From the NCBI RefSeq assembly GCF_963678635.1, contig NC_087065.1:36049888-36113887 (forward strand): a stretch of DNA of 64,000 nucleotides. The letters run 5' to 3'. The translations under genes and the position numbers were made by a program. The stretch comes from Symsagittifera roscoffensis. Lineage: Eukaryota > Xenacoelomorpha > Acoela > Convolutidae. Positions 31,160 through 42,122 of the stretch are shown piece by piece (the stretch's first letter is position 1; each line of letters starts with the position of its first letter). The notes beneath the pieces are model-generated. The model had not been told where the DNA came from. It did not search any database and saw nothing but the letters and a program-made list of their open reading frames with translations.

Positions 31160-31310
31160 GATCCCTACACTCAACAACGACTGCGTTATCCACTCATAAG
31201 TTTTATATCAACGATGGTTTCAATCAACGGCGCCGTCTGAAAGGACTGAACTTGCCGCTCTAGATCTCTCTAAAGCTTTCGACAAGCTCTTTCTAATAGT
31301 AATGGAAAAT
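31160..31310 (+). pseudogene. LINE-A continuation after the nested insertion
   Basis: Starts with the right copy of GATCCCTACACT and reads LHSTTTAL in RT, then, after a frame change, a LDLSKAFDK-like motif A near 31250-31280. This is the next RT segment after the part ending at 28183. Recognisable coding then stops near a short GAT repeat (31322-31333), so the 3' part is lost. Confidence 0.75.
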
Positions 31311-33003
31311 AGTAAATATCGATGATGATGATAAAAAGTTGAGTCGAATTTGTTGAGTCGATCAACTTAATGAAGACGCTTACATTCTTAAAGTTTGTTC
31401 AGCTTCAAACCTGATTTTTTGTTTAGTTCATTTTTTTGCTAAAAGAAAGTCAAACATGACTTTCGAACAGCAAAAGTATAAAAGTCTCGAAAAACGTGAT
31501 CAACTTCTATTTTCGGAATTGGTTTTAACTTCTTCAGATTTACCAACGGTATAAGAAAAATAGCTTCTTAGCTTTATCAAAACGGGTTGTTTATTTTCAA
31601 TCTTAACATTTTCTGATAGTTCAAATAGCTTTAATTTATATTTTGAAATTCAAAATTTGATCTTTTTCGGAAAAAAAACTGATTTTTTTTTTGGTTTACT
31701 TGCTTTCATGGACCCTTTTATAACTGTCTGTTGGCTATGTTTTTTAAGTTCAATTTAATTTGTTTTGCTTTAAAGAAGAATGATTACGTCTTCAGTAACG
31801 GAAAGCATATGGGGTGAAAATCGTTGATGACTTTGGTTCTGGGAGAGGATTTTAACGTACAGATTTCTCATTGAGAAAAAAAAAGAAAAATTACAACAGA
31901 AAATACTCTCGACAATGATGGACTTCAACCTGACGTACTGTTTTTTCGTTGAAAAAGAACTTGAAAAAAGTATCAAATATTTCGGTATCTTTGAAATTAT
32001 TGACACTTTCCCAACTTTCTTTTTGCAATATTCAAAAATGCGATCAAAAAAATTCAAAGAGCTTTCAAAGTAGTATATTTTTTTGCTAGCTACTTGAAAA
32101 TAAAAATCCACAAAAGACAGCTTTTTGAACTTATAAAGAAGGTATTTCTCAGCTATTAGCTAGAACTGTTTTCAACTTTTTTTCATTAAATTTTTTTTTC
32201 AGACCAAAGGGTTTCTGCGCAAGATTTGTGGTCGACTGTTTTTTGTATGTTACTTTCGCAGCTTGAAGCAGAAAATCAGACAAATTTGAAGCAGAAAATA
32301 ATTGTATTTGAATTCTTTAGAAAAGTTGGTATAGTTACCATCAAACTCAGTTTTGTATGTTACTTAGCGATCAATTGTTTTACATGGTAATGAATTTTGT
32401 TCATGACAATTCGAGACAAATATAAGAAGAAATTTTGTAGAAATTGTTTTTTTGGCTTTTTTCAGATTCCTGGGCTTGCTTTTTTCTGTCGGCTATTTGT
32501 TTGTATTCCGTTTTTTTTTGTATCGAAAAAGATGCGATGCTGCTTTTCGCTTCCGAGTAAAATTTGGAATGGTACAAACTTCTGAATCAAATTCATTGTT
32601 CTAACGGTTCAAAGTTTTTCTCGGGGTTACAATTACTTTTGTGCTCAAAACAAAAAAAAACGTTATCCAAAAAATTCTGTTGTTAAACAATGTTTTTTTT
32701 TGAACTGCATACATGATCATCAGCGAATCAACGCAACTGTAATTCTTGCGTGACTGGCTTCGTTCGGCTACATAATTCTCTGCTAAGCTCTTCCTTTATT
32801 TTTGCACTTGAAGCAGTTTTTTAGTTAATTGAGTACGAGGCGAACGTTTATTGGGATAGAAAGACAAATTTGAAGCAGAAAATAATTGTATTTGAATTCA
32901 TTCGAAAAGTTGGTATAGTTACCATCAAACTCAGTTTTGTATTAGAATTAATTTAACACCAAATACTTGAAGTAAATTGCTGCTAGCTAAAAGCAGAGAT
33001 TTG
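31311..33003. other. AT-rich gap with an 80-bp direct repeat
   Basis: No gene seen. 32279-32358 and 32863-32942 are near-identical (GACAAATTTGAAGCAG through CAGTTTTGTAT, with about four differences), 584 bases apart. They could be ends of an unrecognised element or a local duplication. Confidence 0.5.
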
Positions 33004-33033
33004 AAGAGAATACATCTGAAGTGGCTGAGTGGT
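33004..33033 (+). repeat. Left part of a tRNA-like sequence/SINE split by the gypsy element
   Basis: TCTGAAGTGGCTGAGTGGT ends directly at the left LTR. TGGCTGAGTGG fits the polymerase III A box of a Ser/Leu-type tRNA. The continuation, with a B-box-like ATCGAATCCCAC, follows the right-hand LTR at 41499 and its duplicate at 39001. Confidence 0.5.
33029..33033. repeat. 5-bp target duplication GTGGT, left copy
   Basis: GTGGT before the left LTR matches GTGGT at 41499-41503 exactly, and GTCGT at 39001-39005 with one difference. Five bases is the usual Ty3/gypsy duplication length. Confidence 0.7.
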
Positions 33034-33298
33034 TGTGGAATGTCAACCGACAGACTCTTAGTTACAAAAGTAATTGTAATAAAATGTGAATTGCTTAATA
33101 AAGCAATGTTGAGATATCTGTATCTTTCACCAGATAACGAGAGAGTGATTTTCATTCAGCACTAAACATTAACATGGTCGGCAAGTACCGGCGTTGACAT
33201 AATCATCAACTCACTTAGACTAACAATATGACCTCTAAAATCAATTCAATACACAACACGTTAAGTTAAATAATGGGAGGCACACCCGCCGTACCACA
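33034..33298 (-). repeat. 3' LTR of the gypsy element
   Basis: 265 bp, TGTGGAATGTCAACC to GCCGTACCACA on the + strand. The ends TGTGG/CCACA on one side and TGTGGT on the other fit the TG..CA rule. Nearly identical to 38736-39000 and 41234-41498. Confidence 0.9.
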
Positions 33299-33486
33299 CT
33301 CCCCCCTCTTTAAAATTTCTGATCAACAGAAACTCAATTAAAACAAACTGAGTTTTAAGTAAGAGTTTTAAGATTGTTTAAGCTGGGTCTTCTACTTTTA
33401 AGGCTGCACTTAACTCTTTTTAAATACTTTCATTTTTCTTCTAGGTGATGGCGACGAAGATAGCTCTGCAGGAGAAACCGGAACTG

Positions 33487-35013
33487 TCAGTCCGCCCCAA
33501 AAGCCAGGTGTAGATGCTTCGGAGACTTCTTTGACCGCATGTCGTATGGGGCTGCCATAAAACTGTGTCTTTTACTGCGGCCTGATGTTCTCGAGGAGGA
33601 GGATTCGTTCCCATCTTGATCTTCTGTGGCCTTAGTAGGTATCTTCTGTGGTGAAGTTAATGTCTTAGTGGGGCTGTTTTCTGGTGTCTGCTTAATGATT
33701 GGCAAGGGGCATGACTGGGGTGTGACATTTGATTCTGTCACATGATCGTCTTCGGACGAGACCGATTGTAGACCTGTGGCATCCGATACTACTTACGCGC
33801 CTGGTTGTATCGTTACCCTGCTGGTCGAAAGTGGTCTTTTATCAACTCTGATAGATATCGGAATAGTTTTCGAGCACGAGGGTTTCCTGCCAAAGTATAA
33901 ATCGAACGGAGATAGGCCAGTTACTGAAGTCTTCGTAATCCGGATTTCTTCGATAATCATTTTAAGAGCCGTATGGATATCCGGTGGATTTTCTTCTAAA
34001 TGTAAAGTGCCCAATTTTTTTAATCGTCTGAATCGATCGCTCTACCAGACCGCAACCACGGTGATCTCCGAATGAGCAAAAAATATGATTAAAGCCTTTC
34101 GATTTGCAATACTTTTTATTTTTAAACCCAGAATATTGATCCGTCCTAATCGCTTTAGGAATACTATGAATGAAAACAAAGTTATCCAAGAATTTTAGAA
34201 TTTTGTTAACTCCAGTCGTTTTAGTGAGCATCGCCGACGGATATTTGGAGAAGCGATCGATAGCTACCAGGATGTATACTTGCTTACCTGCTCCGTCTGA
34301 AAGTGGACCCGCGTAATCTAACCGAAGTTTTTCATTGGGGGCGTTTAAAAGAGGTAGAGGCTTGTACATTTTAAAAAGGGCTCATTGGTTTTAAATTCTT
34401 ACCGAATTTTGTACATTCTCTGCAGTTTTTTGCAGAGGTTGACAATATCTCTATGAATTCTCGGGCACCACAGATACTGGGCCGTGTCAACCATCGCCTC
34501 TTGTCCCGGGTGCGAACGGTGCAGCCGCGATAGAACTGCTCGTTGAAGGCAACTTGGAATCGCGATCCTGTCGTCTATGATTATGCAGCCATCAATCACC
34601 GCTGCCGAATCCCAGAAGGTCTTGATGTAAGGGTCTATCCTGGCGAATCCTTCGTAAAATCTGTTCCTAATTGCAATTTTCATAAGTCTGAGGGGTCGAT
34701 TCACTTGTCTGATTGGTCGCTTAGTTATGATCATCCTCTGTTTTCGGAAGTAAGCGATTATGGTAGCATATTTGAGTTTCCGGCGGTCGCCTGCTTCCAC
34801 TGATGACATTCTTCTTGGCCGTCTTGCTTGTTGTCTGCGTGCTGGTCTTGAGCGACCTAAGGGAATTCTGCTGAAGGGAGCGAATTCGTTCAGTAACCTC
34901 CGGAAACTTTCTTCCATGATAGGATCGTCTGAAGCATTCAGCATATCTAAAAATGAAAGGTTTTTGCTACTCGGTGATCCACTGATGTCCGTTTTATATT
35001 TACAAAATGGCAC
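33487..35013 (-). pseudogene. Gypsy integrase
   Basis: Read from 35013 down: zinc-binding module (LHRSHPGQEAM with the His pair; the second Cys pair partly lost in NLCKKLQRMYK), then the catalytic core with LDYAGPL, IRTDQYSGF and GLVERSIQTIK carrying the three acidic residues, then TGLSPFDLYFGRKPS. The C-terminal part (33487-33741) is Pro/Ser/Thr-rich and basic. Frames change near 34390 and 33770, so it is inactive. Confidence 0.8.
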
Positions 35014-35139
35014 AGATGGTTTTGATGTACAAATAGATACAGGAAGTATTTGAGTTTTGTTTCAGGAGTAGAATGGTTGAAAATTTTGCCGGAACAATGA
35101 ATACGACCTTCGAATTCTGATTGATCGCTTGCTGTGCAT

Positions 35140-35450
35140 AAATTAACGGCGCCCTCTCGAGGAGGATGTTTTTGGAATAATTTACTTGGTTCTGATTGGT
35201 TCAGATCTGTGCATAAATTAACTGCGCCCTCTCGTGGCGAACGTTCGTGATAGGGAATACTTGATCTCGATTGTCATTAGTCAGAATCTGTGCAGAAAAT
35301 AACTGCGCCATCTTGTGGCGAGCAACAAATTGTGATTGGTTCAAATTTGTGCATAAATTATTGCCGCCCCCTTGCGGTGTAGATTTGAAATTAATCATCT
35401 TTCCTGAGTGGTTGGAATTTTTGGTTAAAATTTCGACTCCCTCTTGTGGA
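35140..35450 (-). promoter_or_regulatory. Array of five CTCF-like motifs inside the gypsy element
   Basis: Five diverged repeats 58-81 bases apart, most starting CTGTGCATAAATTAAC and carrying a GC-rich core. On the - strand the cores are CCTCGAGAGGGCGCC (35148-35162), CCACGAGAGGGCGC (35224-35237), CCACAAGATGGCGC (35305-35318), CCGCAAGGGGGCGGC (35363-35377) and CCACAAGAGGGAGTC (35435-35449). They fit the known CTCF core (CC-A/G-C-N-AG-R-K-GGC-R) closely. They lie in the spacer between RNase H and integrase, where the translated frame is poorly protein-like. CTCF binding is an inference. Confidence 0.45.
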
Positions 35451-35628
35451 TATGTACAAGTATTGACATCCATGGTCTGAAGAGACCTATCTATATACAA
35501 ACAAATGTTTATACAAGAGGTGTTTTTTGTTAAAAATTGTACAGGATTAGGAATTGGTGCATAGTTGCATTCTTTGTTGTAAAGATTACCTACTGTTGTA
35601 CAAGCTGAGAAGAAGTTTTGAATGGATT

Positions 35629-37440
35629 TTACCACGAATTGTTCATCGAAGCTATATGGTTGGGGGCTTCGAAAGTAGGGTGGCGCGACAAGTAATCGAC
35701 AATACCTAATTTTGCGCCGGCAATATGTGTCACTTTGAAATCGAAAGGTAAAAGTCTGTCTGCCCATCTGGTCAGGCGAGATTGATATGATTTGTTGCCT
35801 CGGTTTGACTGAAAGGCAGAAATAACAGCTTTGTGGTCGGTTAAAACCTCGAATGTGTTCCCCAGTAAATAATTTCTGAAGTGTTCGCATGACCAAACTA
35901 TTGCGAGTAATTCTAACTCATTGGTACTGTATTTCTTTTCTTGAATTTTTAGGAATCTTGAGGCAAACGATTTTGGTACCCAGGAACCGTCCGGTAATTC
36001 TTGTTCCAGAGCTGCGCCTAGACTGCTATGGCTGGAGTCACATTTCACCCTTGAGTTCCTTTTCTGGTCGTAATGGTACATCTTTGTTATTTTTGAGATT
36101 AGGAGAAGTGTGTCTTCAAAAGCTTTTTGCTGATCCGTTCCCCATACGAATTTTTGTTAATTGCTCATTTTTAGTGAGGGTCTGAACTTCTCGGTTAAAA
36201 CGTGTAGACTTGGTAAAAATCTTTGTAGGTGATTAAGAACTCCCATAAAGGAGCGTAGTTGTTTTAACGTATGGGGAGGTTTAAGCTCGAAAACCACCTG
36301 AACTTAAGAAAATTTTCGCAAATATCAAAAACTAGCCAGGATATTCTATTTACTGAGAATTCGCATTTTGATAATTTCAGAGCAAACCCATCCTTGTCAA
36401 GTGTAAGGAAGACGTTTTCGACAATCTTTTTGTGTCTTGCGATAGATCTTTTCGAAACAATTAAAATGTCGTCTAAAAAACAGATTACTCTTTTGGTGTT
36501 TCAGAGGGTGTTGTCCATTGCCTTTTAAAATTCTTCAGGCATATCTGAAAAATCCTGTTTTAAAACGGTAAGTGTCTGTTGATTCTCCGCAGACAATACT
36601 AAAATTGCAGTGACTGCTGACTAGATCACTGAGTAAAAGATGACTAAAAGCGTATTTTAAACCGAGAGATGTGAACCAAACTTCCCCCGGGGTATCCTTG
36701 TTGATGATTTGGGCGGCAACGTCCAATTGTTCCAGAAAATTGGGCATTTGGTATTGGTTTTTGAAAATCTGAGCGTTCATTGGTTTATCGTCCATAGCTA
36801 ATTTTATGGAGCCATCTTTCTTAGCTGTTATGACTACAGGTGCTACAAAACTATCGCTGGTGCATTTGTTCAACTTCACGATGTGTCCTTCTTTAATGAG
36901 TTTCTTTATTTCCCAGCCCACATTTTCTTGGATGTGTATTGGTACTCTTCGACCTTTCTCTTGTAAAGGGACCAGAGGGTCCTTAAACACCGAATGTACT
37001 CTGTGGTTTTTTGCTCTACCCTGTCTAGTGAATATTTCTTTGAATTTGTTCATAAAATAATTCCGCCATTTGGCTGAGTCAGTTGGTGGAGATGAGATTT
37101 CGTTCATAGATGTTGGTCTTTGGGTGGTTTGGACCCCTAAAGAACTTTGAAGGTCCAGACCCAGCAGGCATCTGGTGCGGTTTTCAGAGACCAGAAATTT
37201 CACTGAAGTTATCTGTCACCCCAGAGAAGATACGTCTATTGTTAGAGTACCGAATAACTTGATTGTCCTCCTGTTAAAATTGACATAGTGTGTATCGATG
37301 GGCAATTCCGTCGTTGAAAGTTATTTGATGTTGGCGCCAGAGTTTAATAGGATATCTGCGGTTTTCTTGTTAATAAAAGATGCCGGGCGACCTGTATCTA
37401 TGGTAGCTTTGAAAAATGTTTTGTTGACTCTCAGTGTGAT
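35629..37440 (-). pseudogene. Gypsy protease, reverse transcriptase and RNase H
   Basis: Read downward: the protease ATIDTG active site near 37400-37410; RT from about 37200, with IKKLIKEGHIVK, SFVAPVVITAKKDGS, LAMDDKPMNAQI and PNFLEQLD. The catalytic YxDD part near 36450 is degraded. RNase H spans 36081-35629, with CDSSHSSLGAALEQ, the NELELLAIVW glutamate, VLTDHKAV and HIAGAKLGIVDYLSR. Several frame breaks and internal stops. Family: Ty3/gypsy by domain order. Confidence 0.85.
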
Positions 37441-38736
37441 TTGATACATCTCGTTTTCCCCGTAGCGGATTTAATGAATTCTAGTTTTTTGACTGCACAT
37501 TCAGGTTTATGGCCTGGTTGGTTTTTCCGACCGAAGGGGATATATTCAATAACGAATATTCCGGTTCACTATCCGAGGCGATGAAGTCGCATTCTTCTTC
37601 GGCTGTATTTTCAGAGTCAACATCTACAATCCCTACGTCGCTCCTTGAGTTACAACATCTGGCATAATGGCCCTTTTTGTTGCAGTTGTTGCATATCACA
37701 TTCTTTGCTGGACATGACAGTTTGTGATTCGGGGAGACTTCCTTCCCTCAGAAGTAACAAGGTTTGTTATCTCTTTGTTGGGTATTGTTAGGTTGGTTGT
37801 TGGGTTTTCCTCTTGGATTTTGAGCTCGATTAGTTCCGTTTTGAATGTTGTTCTTTCGCTGAACTGATAGGGTTGGTTCTTGTTTTATTTTGAACGAGTT
37901 TGGGTGACTCTGACCGAAGTTAGAGTTAGAGCTAGATGGTCCTGATAGACCCATCTGTTTTTGCAAAGTAGAGGAAGTGACATATCCTTTCTCTTGAAGA
38001 AGAGCTGATTTTAGTGTTTCTTCTGGAGAGTTGTCTGGTCTTATGCAAAGTTCACGTTGGATATTTTTGAATTTCTTCTTAGCTATGAAAATGTCACGGA
38101 CAACTTCCTTCTCGTTTTCGAGTGCCCAACCGCATTGGGCGGCCTGACCCGAGAGTCACAGAAAGAAGGTTTCTAGACTTTCTCGGTCTAGTTGTTGGGT
38201 GTTGTAGAGGTTTATTCTTTCGATTATATAGTTTTTGTCCCTTTTGAAAAGTGCCTCGTATTGATTATAAAAGTCGCGGAAACTGATAGTTGCATTGTCT
38301 GTGTGAGCGTGGCTTTGTAAGAATCTTTTCTTACCTTCCGAAACCAGGGAGAAGAATAATCGTGATTTGATCCTTTGATCCGCTTCGGGAAAAAATACGT
38401 TTGGGCCGATTTTTGGTCCTTTTTTCCTTCTTTCGTCGTTGATTTCATTTGTCTTGCGGATTTCAGCGTGGTCTCTCGCGATACGGTTGGTTTATTCGAT
38501 ATGAGTTTCTGATTGTCCTTTTTGTTCAGGACGGGAGGTGGGTCATGGAAGACTTCAGCTGGTTCGCTTAGAAGGATATTGGCATTGCAATGTTCTCTTA
38601 AGTTTACAGCTAGAAAGAATTGACCGATCCATGACTCCCATGTGAATAAAGGTTCTGTTGTTGGCTTAGGCCAAAACGCTGGTACCCCCATAAAATCAGT
38701 TCGGTCCTCGCCGACCGAAACTGCTGGCTGCGCCAT
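37440..38736 (-). pseudogene. Gypsy gag
   Basis: The ATG is at 38736-38734 on the - strand: its A is the last LTR base and TG the first bases of the primer site. The start is MAQPAVSVGEDRTD, then a capsid-like part (PLFTWESWIGQFFLAVNLRE), a frame-broken middle, a Gln/Asn-rich part (KQMGLSGPSSSNSNFGQ), and two zinc knuckles. The first knuckle is interrupted by a stop in CYF-GKE (near 37747); the second is CNNCNKKGHYARCC. An acidic stretch leads to the protease. The duplicate copy at 39.8-41.2 kb has a Cys at the stop position. Confidence 0.8.
38715..38735 (-). promoter_or_regulatory. Primer-binding-site-like sequence overlapping the gag start
   Basis: Directly after the 5' LTR on the - strand comes TGGCGCAGCCAGCAG, which starts with the TGG expected to pair with the CCA end of a tRNA. 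The same bases encode gag codons after ATG, so there is no leader between primer site and gag. The matching tRNA is not identified. Confidence 0.5.
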
Positions 38737-39000
38737 GTGGAATGTCAACCGACAGACTCTTAGTTACAAAAGTAATCGTAATAAAATATGACTTGGTTAA
38801 TAAAGCAATGTCGAGATATCTGTATCTTTCACCAGATAACAAGAGAGTGATTTTCATTCAGCACTGAACATTAACATGGTCGGCAAGTACCGACCTTGAC
38901 ATAATCATCAACTCACTCAGACTAACAATATGACATCTATAATCAATTCAATACACAACACGTTATGTTACATAATGGGAGGCACACCCGCCGTATCACA
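38736..39000 (-). repeat. 5' LTR of the gypsy element
   Basis: 265 bp, same limits as the left LTR. About seven differences by eye from the third copy at 41234-41498 and about 15 from the left LTR, consistent with a later duplication of this side. Confidence 0.9.
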
Positions 39001-39240
39001 GTCGTATTGACCTGGTGCTCTGAAAGAGAAAATCATAAATCGAATCCCACGTCGGTTACGTTTAGAGAGTTCGTAACTTCATCCTCTCTAAAAGTGAGAA
39101 AGGCTGTAGCAAAACTGATTATACAACCCGCCCCCAAGTGAAGTGATTGCGCGCAAGAAAAAGATTGCATCCCCTCTGTGCTTTAATATTATAAAAACAG
39201 GACGTTCTTCAAAAAAAAAAACAAGAAGATTTGGGTAGCT
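39001..39240 (+). repeat. Right part of tRNA-like SINE, first copy
   Basis: GTCGTATTGACCTGGTGCTCTG, then ATCGAATCCCACG (B-box-like), then a body ending in a run of ten A's (39211-39220). It is the right flank of the gypsy insertion. A near copy lies at 41499-41740. Confidence 0.5.
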
Positions 39241-39820
39241 ATCAAGCTTTTCATAGCGATCATAAGGCTGAATCAGGTTTAAAAAAGTATCAGAATAAGC
39301 TGAGTGTTAATCCATATTAAAGCTTTTTAAATTTCTTTTGAACAACATAAAAATTGCAAAATTTTGTCGCATAACCGAGAAAACTAGTTTGAATATTTTG
39401 AGATTCAGTAGTCTATTTTTGAGCAAATGCAAGAAAGCAAGTAATGTTCGTTATGTGAATTCTGGTCGATAAGGCAGAAAACGTTTAGAATTTATCGAAA
39501 AAACATGTTTTTTAATCTTTACTTTGCGCTATTTTGGCAAGAAAAAAATGTTCCACAAAAATTTAAAGTCATTGTTTTTTTTTCAATGTATGTTTTAGTT
39601 TTCTTCGTTTTAATTATTCTTGGGTGGTTTGGACCCCTAAAAAAATTTGAATGTCCAGACCCAGCAGGCATCTGGTGCGGTTTTCAGAGACCAGAAATTT
39701 CACTGAAGTTATCTGTCATCACAGAGAAGATACGTCTATTGTTAGAGTACCGAATAACTTGGTTGTCCTCCTGTCAAAATTGACATAGTGGGTATCGATG
39801 GGCAATTCCGTCGTTGAAAG

Positions 39821-41236
39821 TTATTTGATGTTGGCGCCAGATTTTAATAGGATATCTGCGGTTTTCTTGTTGATAAAAGATGCCGGGCTACCTGTATCTA
39901 TGGTAGCTTTAAAAATGTTTTGTTGACTCTCAGTCTGATTTGATACATCTCGTTTTCCCGTAGCGGACTTAACGAATTCTAGTTTTTTGACTGCCCTTTC
40001 AGGTTTATGGCCTTGGTTGGTTTTTCCGACCGAAGGGGATATATTCAATAACGAATATTCCGGTTCACTATCCGATGCGATGAAGTCGCATTCTTCTTCG
40101 GCTGTAATTTCAGAGTCATCATCTACAATCCCTACGTCGCTCCTTGAGTTACAACATCTGGCAAAATGGCCCTTTTTGTTGCAGTTGTTGCATATCACAT
40201 TCTTTGCTGGACATGACAGTTTATGATTCGGGGAGACTTCCTTCCCGCAGAAGTAACAAGGTTTGTTATCTCTTTGTTGGGTATTGTTAGGTCGGTTGTT
40301 GGGTTTTCCTCTTGGATTTTGAGCTCGATTAGTTCTGTTTTGAATGTTGTTCTTTCGCTGAACTGATAGGGTTGGTTCTTGTTTTATTTTGAACGAGTTT
40401 GGGTGATTCTGACCGAAGTTAGAGTTAGAGCTAGATGGTCCTGCTAGACCCATCTGTTTTTGCAAAGTAGAGGAAGTGACATATCCTTTCTCTTGAAGAA
40501 GAGCTGATTTTAGTGTTTCTTCTGGAGAGTTGCCTGGTCTTATGCAAAGTTCACGTTGGATATCTTTGAATTTCTTCTTAGCTATGAAAATGTCACGGAC
40601 AACTTCCTTCTCGTTTTCGAGTGCCCAAACGCATTGGGCGGCCTGACCCGAGAGTCACAGAAAGAAGGTTTCTAGACTTTCTCGGTCTAGTTGTTGGGTG
40701 TTGTAGAGGTTTATTCTTTCGATTATATAGTTTTTGTCCCTTTTGAAAAGTGCCTCGTATTGATTATAAAAGTCGCGAAATTGATAGTTGCATTGTCTCT
40801 GTGAGCGTGGCTTTGTAAGAATCTTTTCTTACCTTCTGAAACCAGGGAGAAGAATAATCGTGATATGATCCTTTGATCCGCTTCGGGAAAAAATACGTTT
40901 GGGCCGATTTTTGGTTCTTTTTTCCTTCTTTCGTCGTTGATTTCATTTGTCTTGCGGATATCAGCGTGGTCTCTCGCAATACGGTTGGTTTAGTCGATAT
41001 GGGTTTCTGATTGTCCTTTTCGTTCAGGACGGGAGGTGGGTCATCGAAGACTTCAGCTGGTTCGCTTAGAAGGATATTGGCATTGCAATGTTCTCTTAAG
41101 TTTACAGCTAGAAAGAATTGACCGATCCATGACTCCCATGTGAATAAAGGTTCTGTTGTTGGTTTAGGCCAGAACGCTGGTACCCCTATAAGATCAGTTC
41201 GGTCCTCGCCGACCGAAACTGCTGGCTGCGCCATGT
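39821..41236 (-). pseudogene. Gypsy gag-protease, duplicated copy
   Basis: 39821-40465 reads the Gln/Asn-rich part, both knuckles intact (CYFCGKEVSPNHKLSC and CNNCNKKGHFARCC), the acidic region and the protease start ATIDTGSPASFI. 40764-41236 reads the gag N-terminus from MAQPAVSVGEDRTD. The middle is frame-broken, as in the first copy. No RT follows; the duplication ends there. Confidence 0.8.
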
Positions 41237-41498
41237 GGAATGTCAACCGACAGACTCTTAGTTACAAAAGTAATCGTAATAAAATATGACTTGCTTAATA
41301 ATGCAATGTTGAGATATCTGTATCTTTCACCAGATAACGAGAGAGTGATTTTCATTCAGCACTGAACATTAACATGGTCGGCAAGAACCGGCCTTGACAT
41401 AATCATCAACTCACTCAGACTAACAATATGACCTCTATAATCAATTCAATACACAACACGTTATGTTACATAATGGGAGGCACACCCGCCGTATCACA
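41234..41498 (-). repeat. Third LTR copy (duplicated)
   Basis: 265 bp, TGTGG to TATCACA. Followed by GTGGT (41499-41503), the unmutated partner of the left target duplication. Confidence 0.9.
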
Positions 41499-41740
41499 GT
41501 GGTATCGACCTGTTGCTCTGAAAGAGAAAGTCATAAATCGAATCCCACGTCGGTTACGTTAAGAGGGTTCGTAACTTCATCCTCTCTAAAAGTGAGAACG
41601 GCTGTGGCAAAATTGATTACACAACCCGCCCCCAAGTAAGTGAAGCCTGTCATCGACTGCGCGCAAGAAAAAGATTACATCCCCTCTGTGCTTTAATATT
41701 ATAAGAACAGGACGTTCTTCAAAAAAAAACAAGAAGATTT
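41499..41740 (+). repeat. Right part of tRNA-like SINE, duplicated copy
   Basis: GTGGTATCGACCTGTTGCTCTG, then AAATCGAATCCCACG and an A-run-ended body (41721-41729). With the left part at 33004-33033 it gives A box, about 45 bases, B box: the layout of a tRNA-derived SINE or tRNA pseudogene of Ser/Leu type. Confidence 0.5.
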
Positions 41741-42122
41741 GGGTAGCTATCAAGCTTTGCATAGCGATCATAAGGCTGAATCAGGTACAAAAAAGTATCA
41801 GAATAAGCTGAGTGTTTACCCATATTAAAGTTTTTTAAATTTCTTTTGAACAACATAAAAATTGCAAAATTTTGTCGCATAACCGAGAAAACTGGTTTGA
41901 AAATTTTGAGATTCAGTAGTCTAATTTTGAGCAAATGCAAGAAAACAAGTAATGTTCATTATGTGAAACCTGGTCGATAAGGCAGAAAAAGTTTAGAATT
42001 TATCGAAAAAACATGTTTTTTAATCTTTACTTTGCGCTCTTTTGGCAAGAAAAAATGTTCCACAAAAATTTTTTACATGTTTTTTTTTCAATGTATGTTT
42101 TAGTTATCTTCGTTTTATTTAT

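Larger units (their letters stand above)
33034..39000 (-). mobile_element. Full-length Ty3/gypsy retrotransposon (5,967 bp)
   Basis: Bounded by two 265-bp LTRs, with a purine tract (AAAGAGGGGGGAG on the - strand, 33299-33311) next to the 3' LTR and a TGG-starting primer-site-like sequence next to the 5' LTR. Read from 39000 down: gag with CCHC knuckles, protease, RT, RNase H, integrase. I count about 15 differences between the two LTRs by eye, so the insertion is not recent. Many stops and frameshifts make it non-functional. It landed in a tRNA-like sequence. Confidence 0.9.
39619..42122. repeat. Tandem segmental duplication of gypsy gag-protease/LTR plus flank
   Basis: 37113-39618 (gag-protease, 5' LTR and about 618 bases of flank) is repeated directly at 39619-42122. 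The junction reads TATTC/TTGGGTGGTTTGG, matching CTTTGGGTGGTTTGG near 37113. The right end is where the second copy departs from the first, after TTCGTTTTA(T)TTATTC. The duplication includes host flank, so it is a chromosomal tandem duplication and not a second transposition. Confidence 0.8.
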
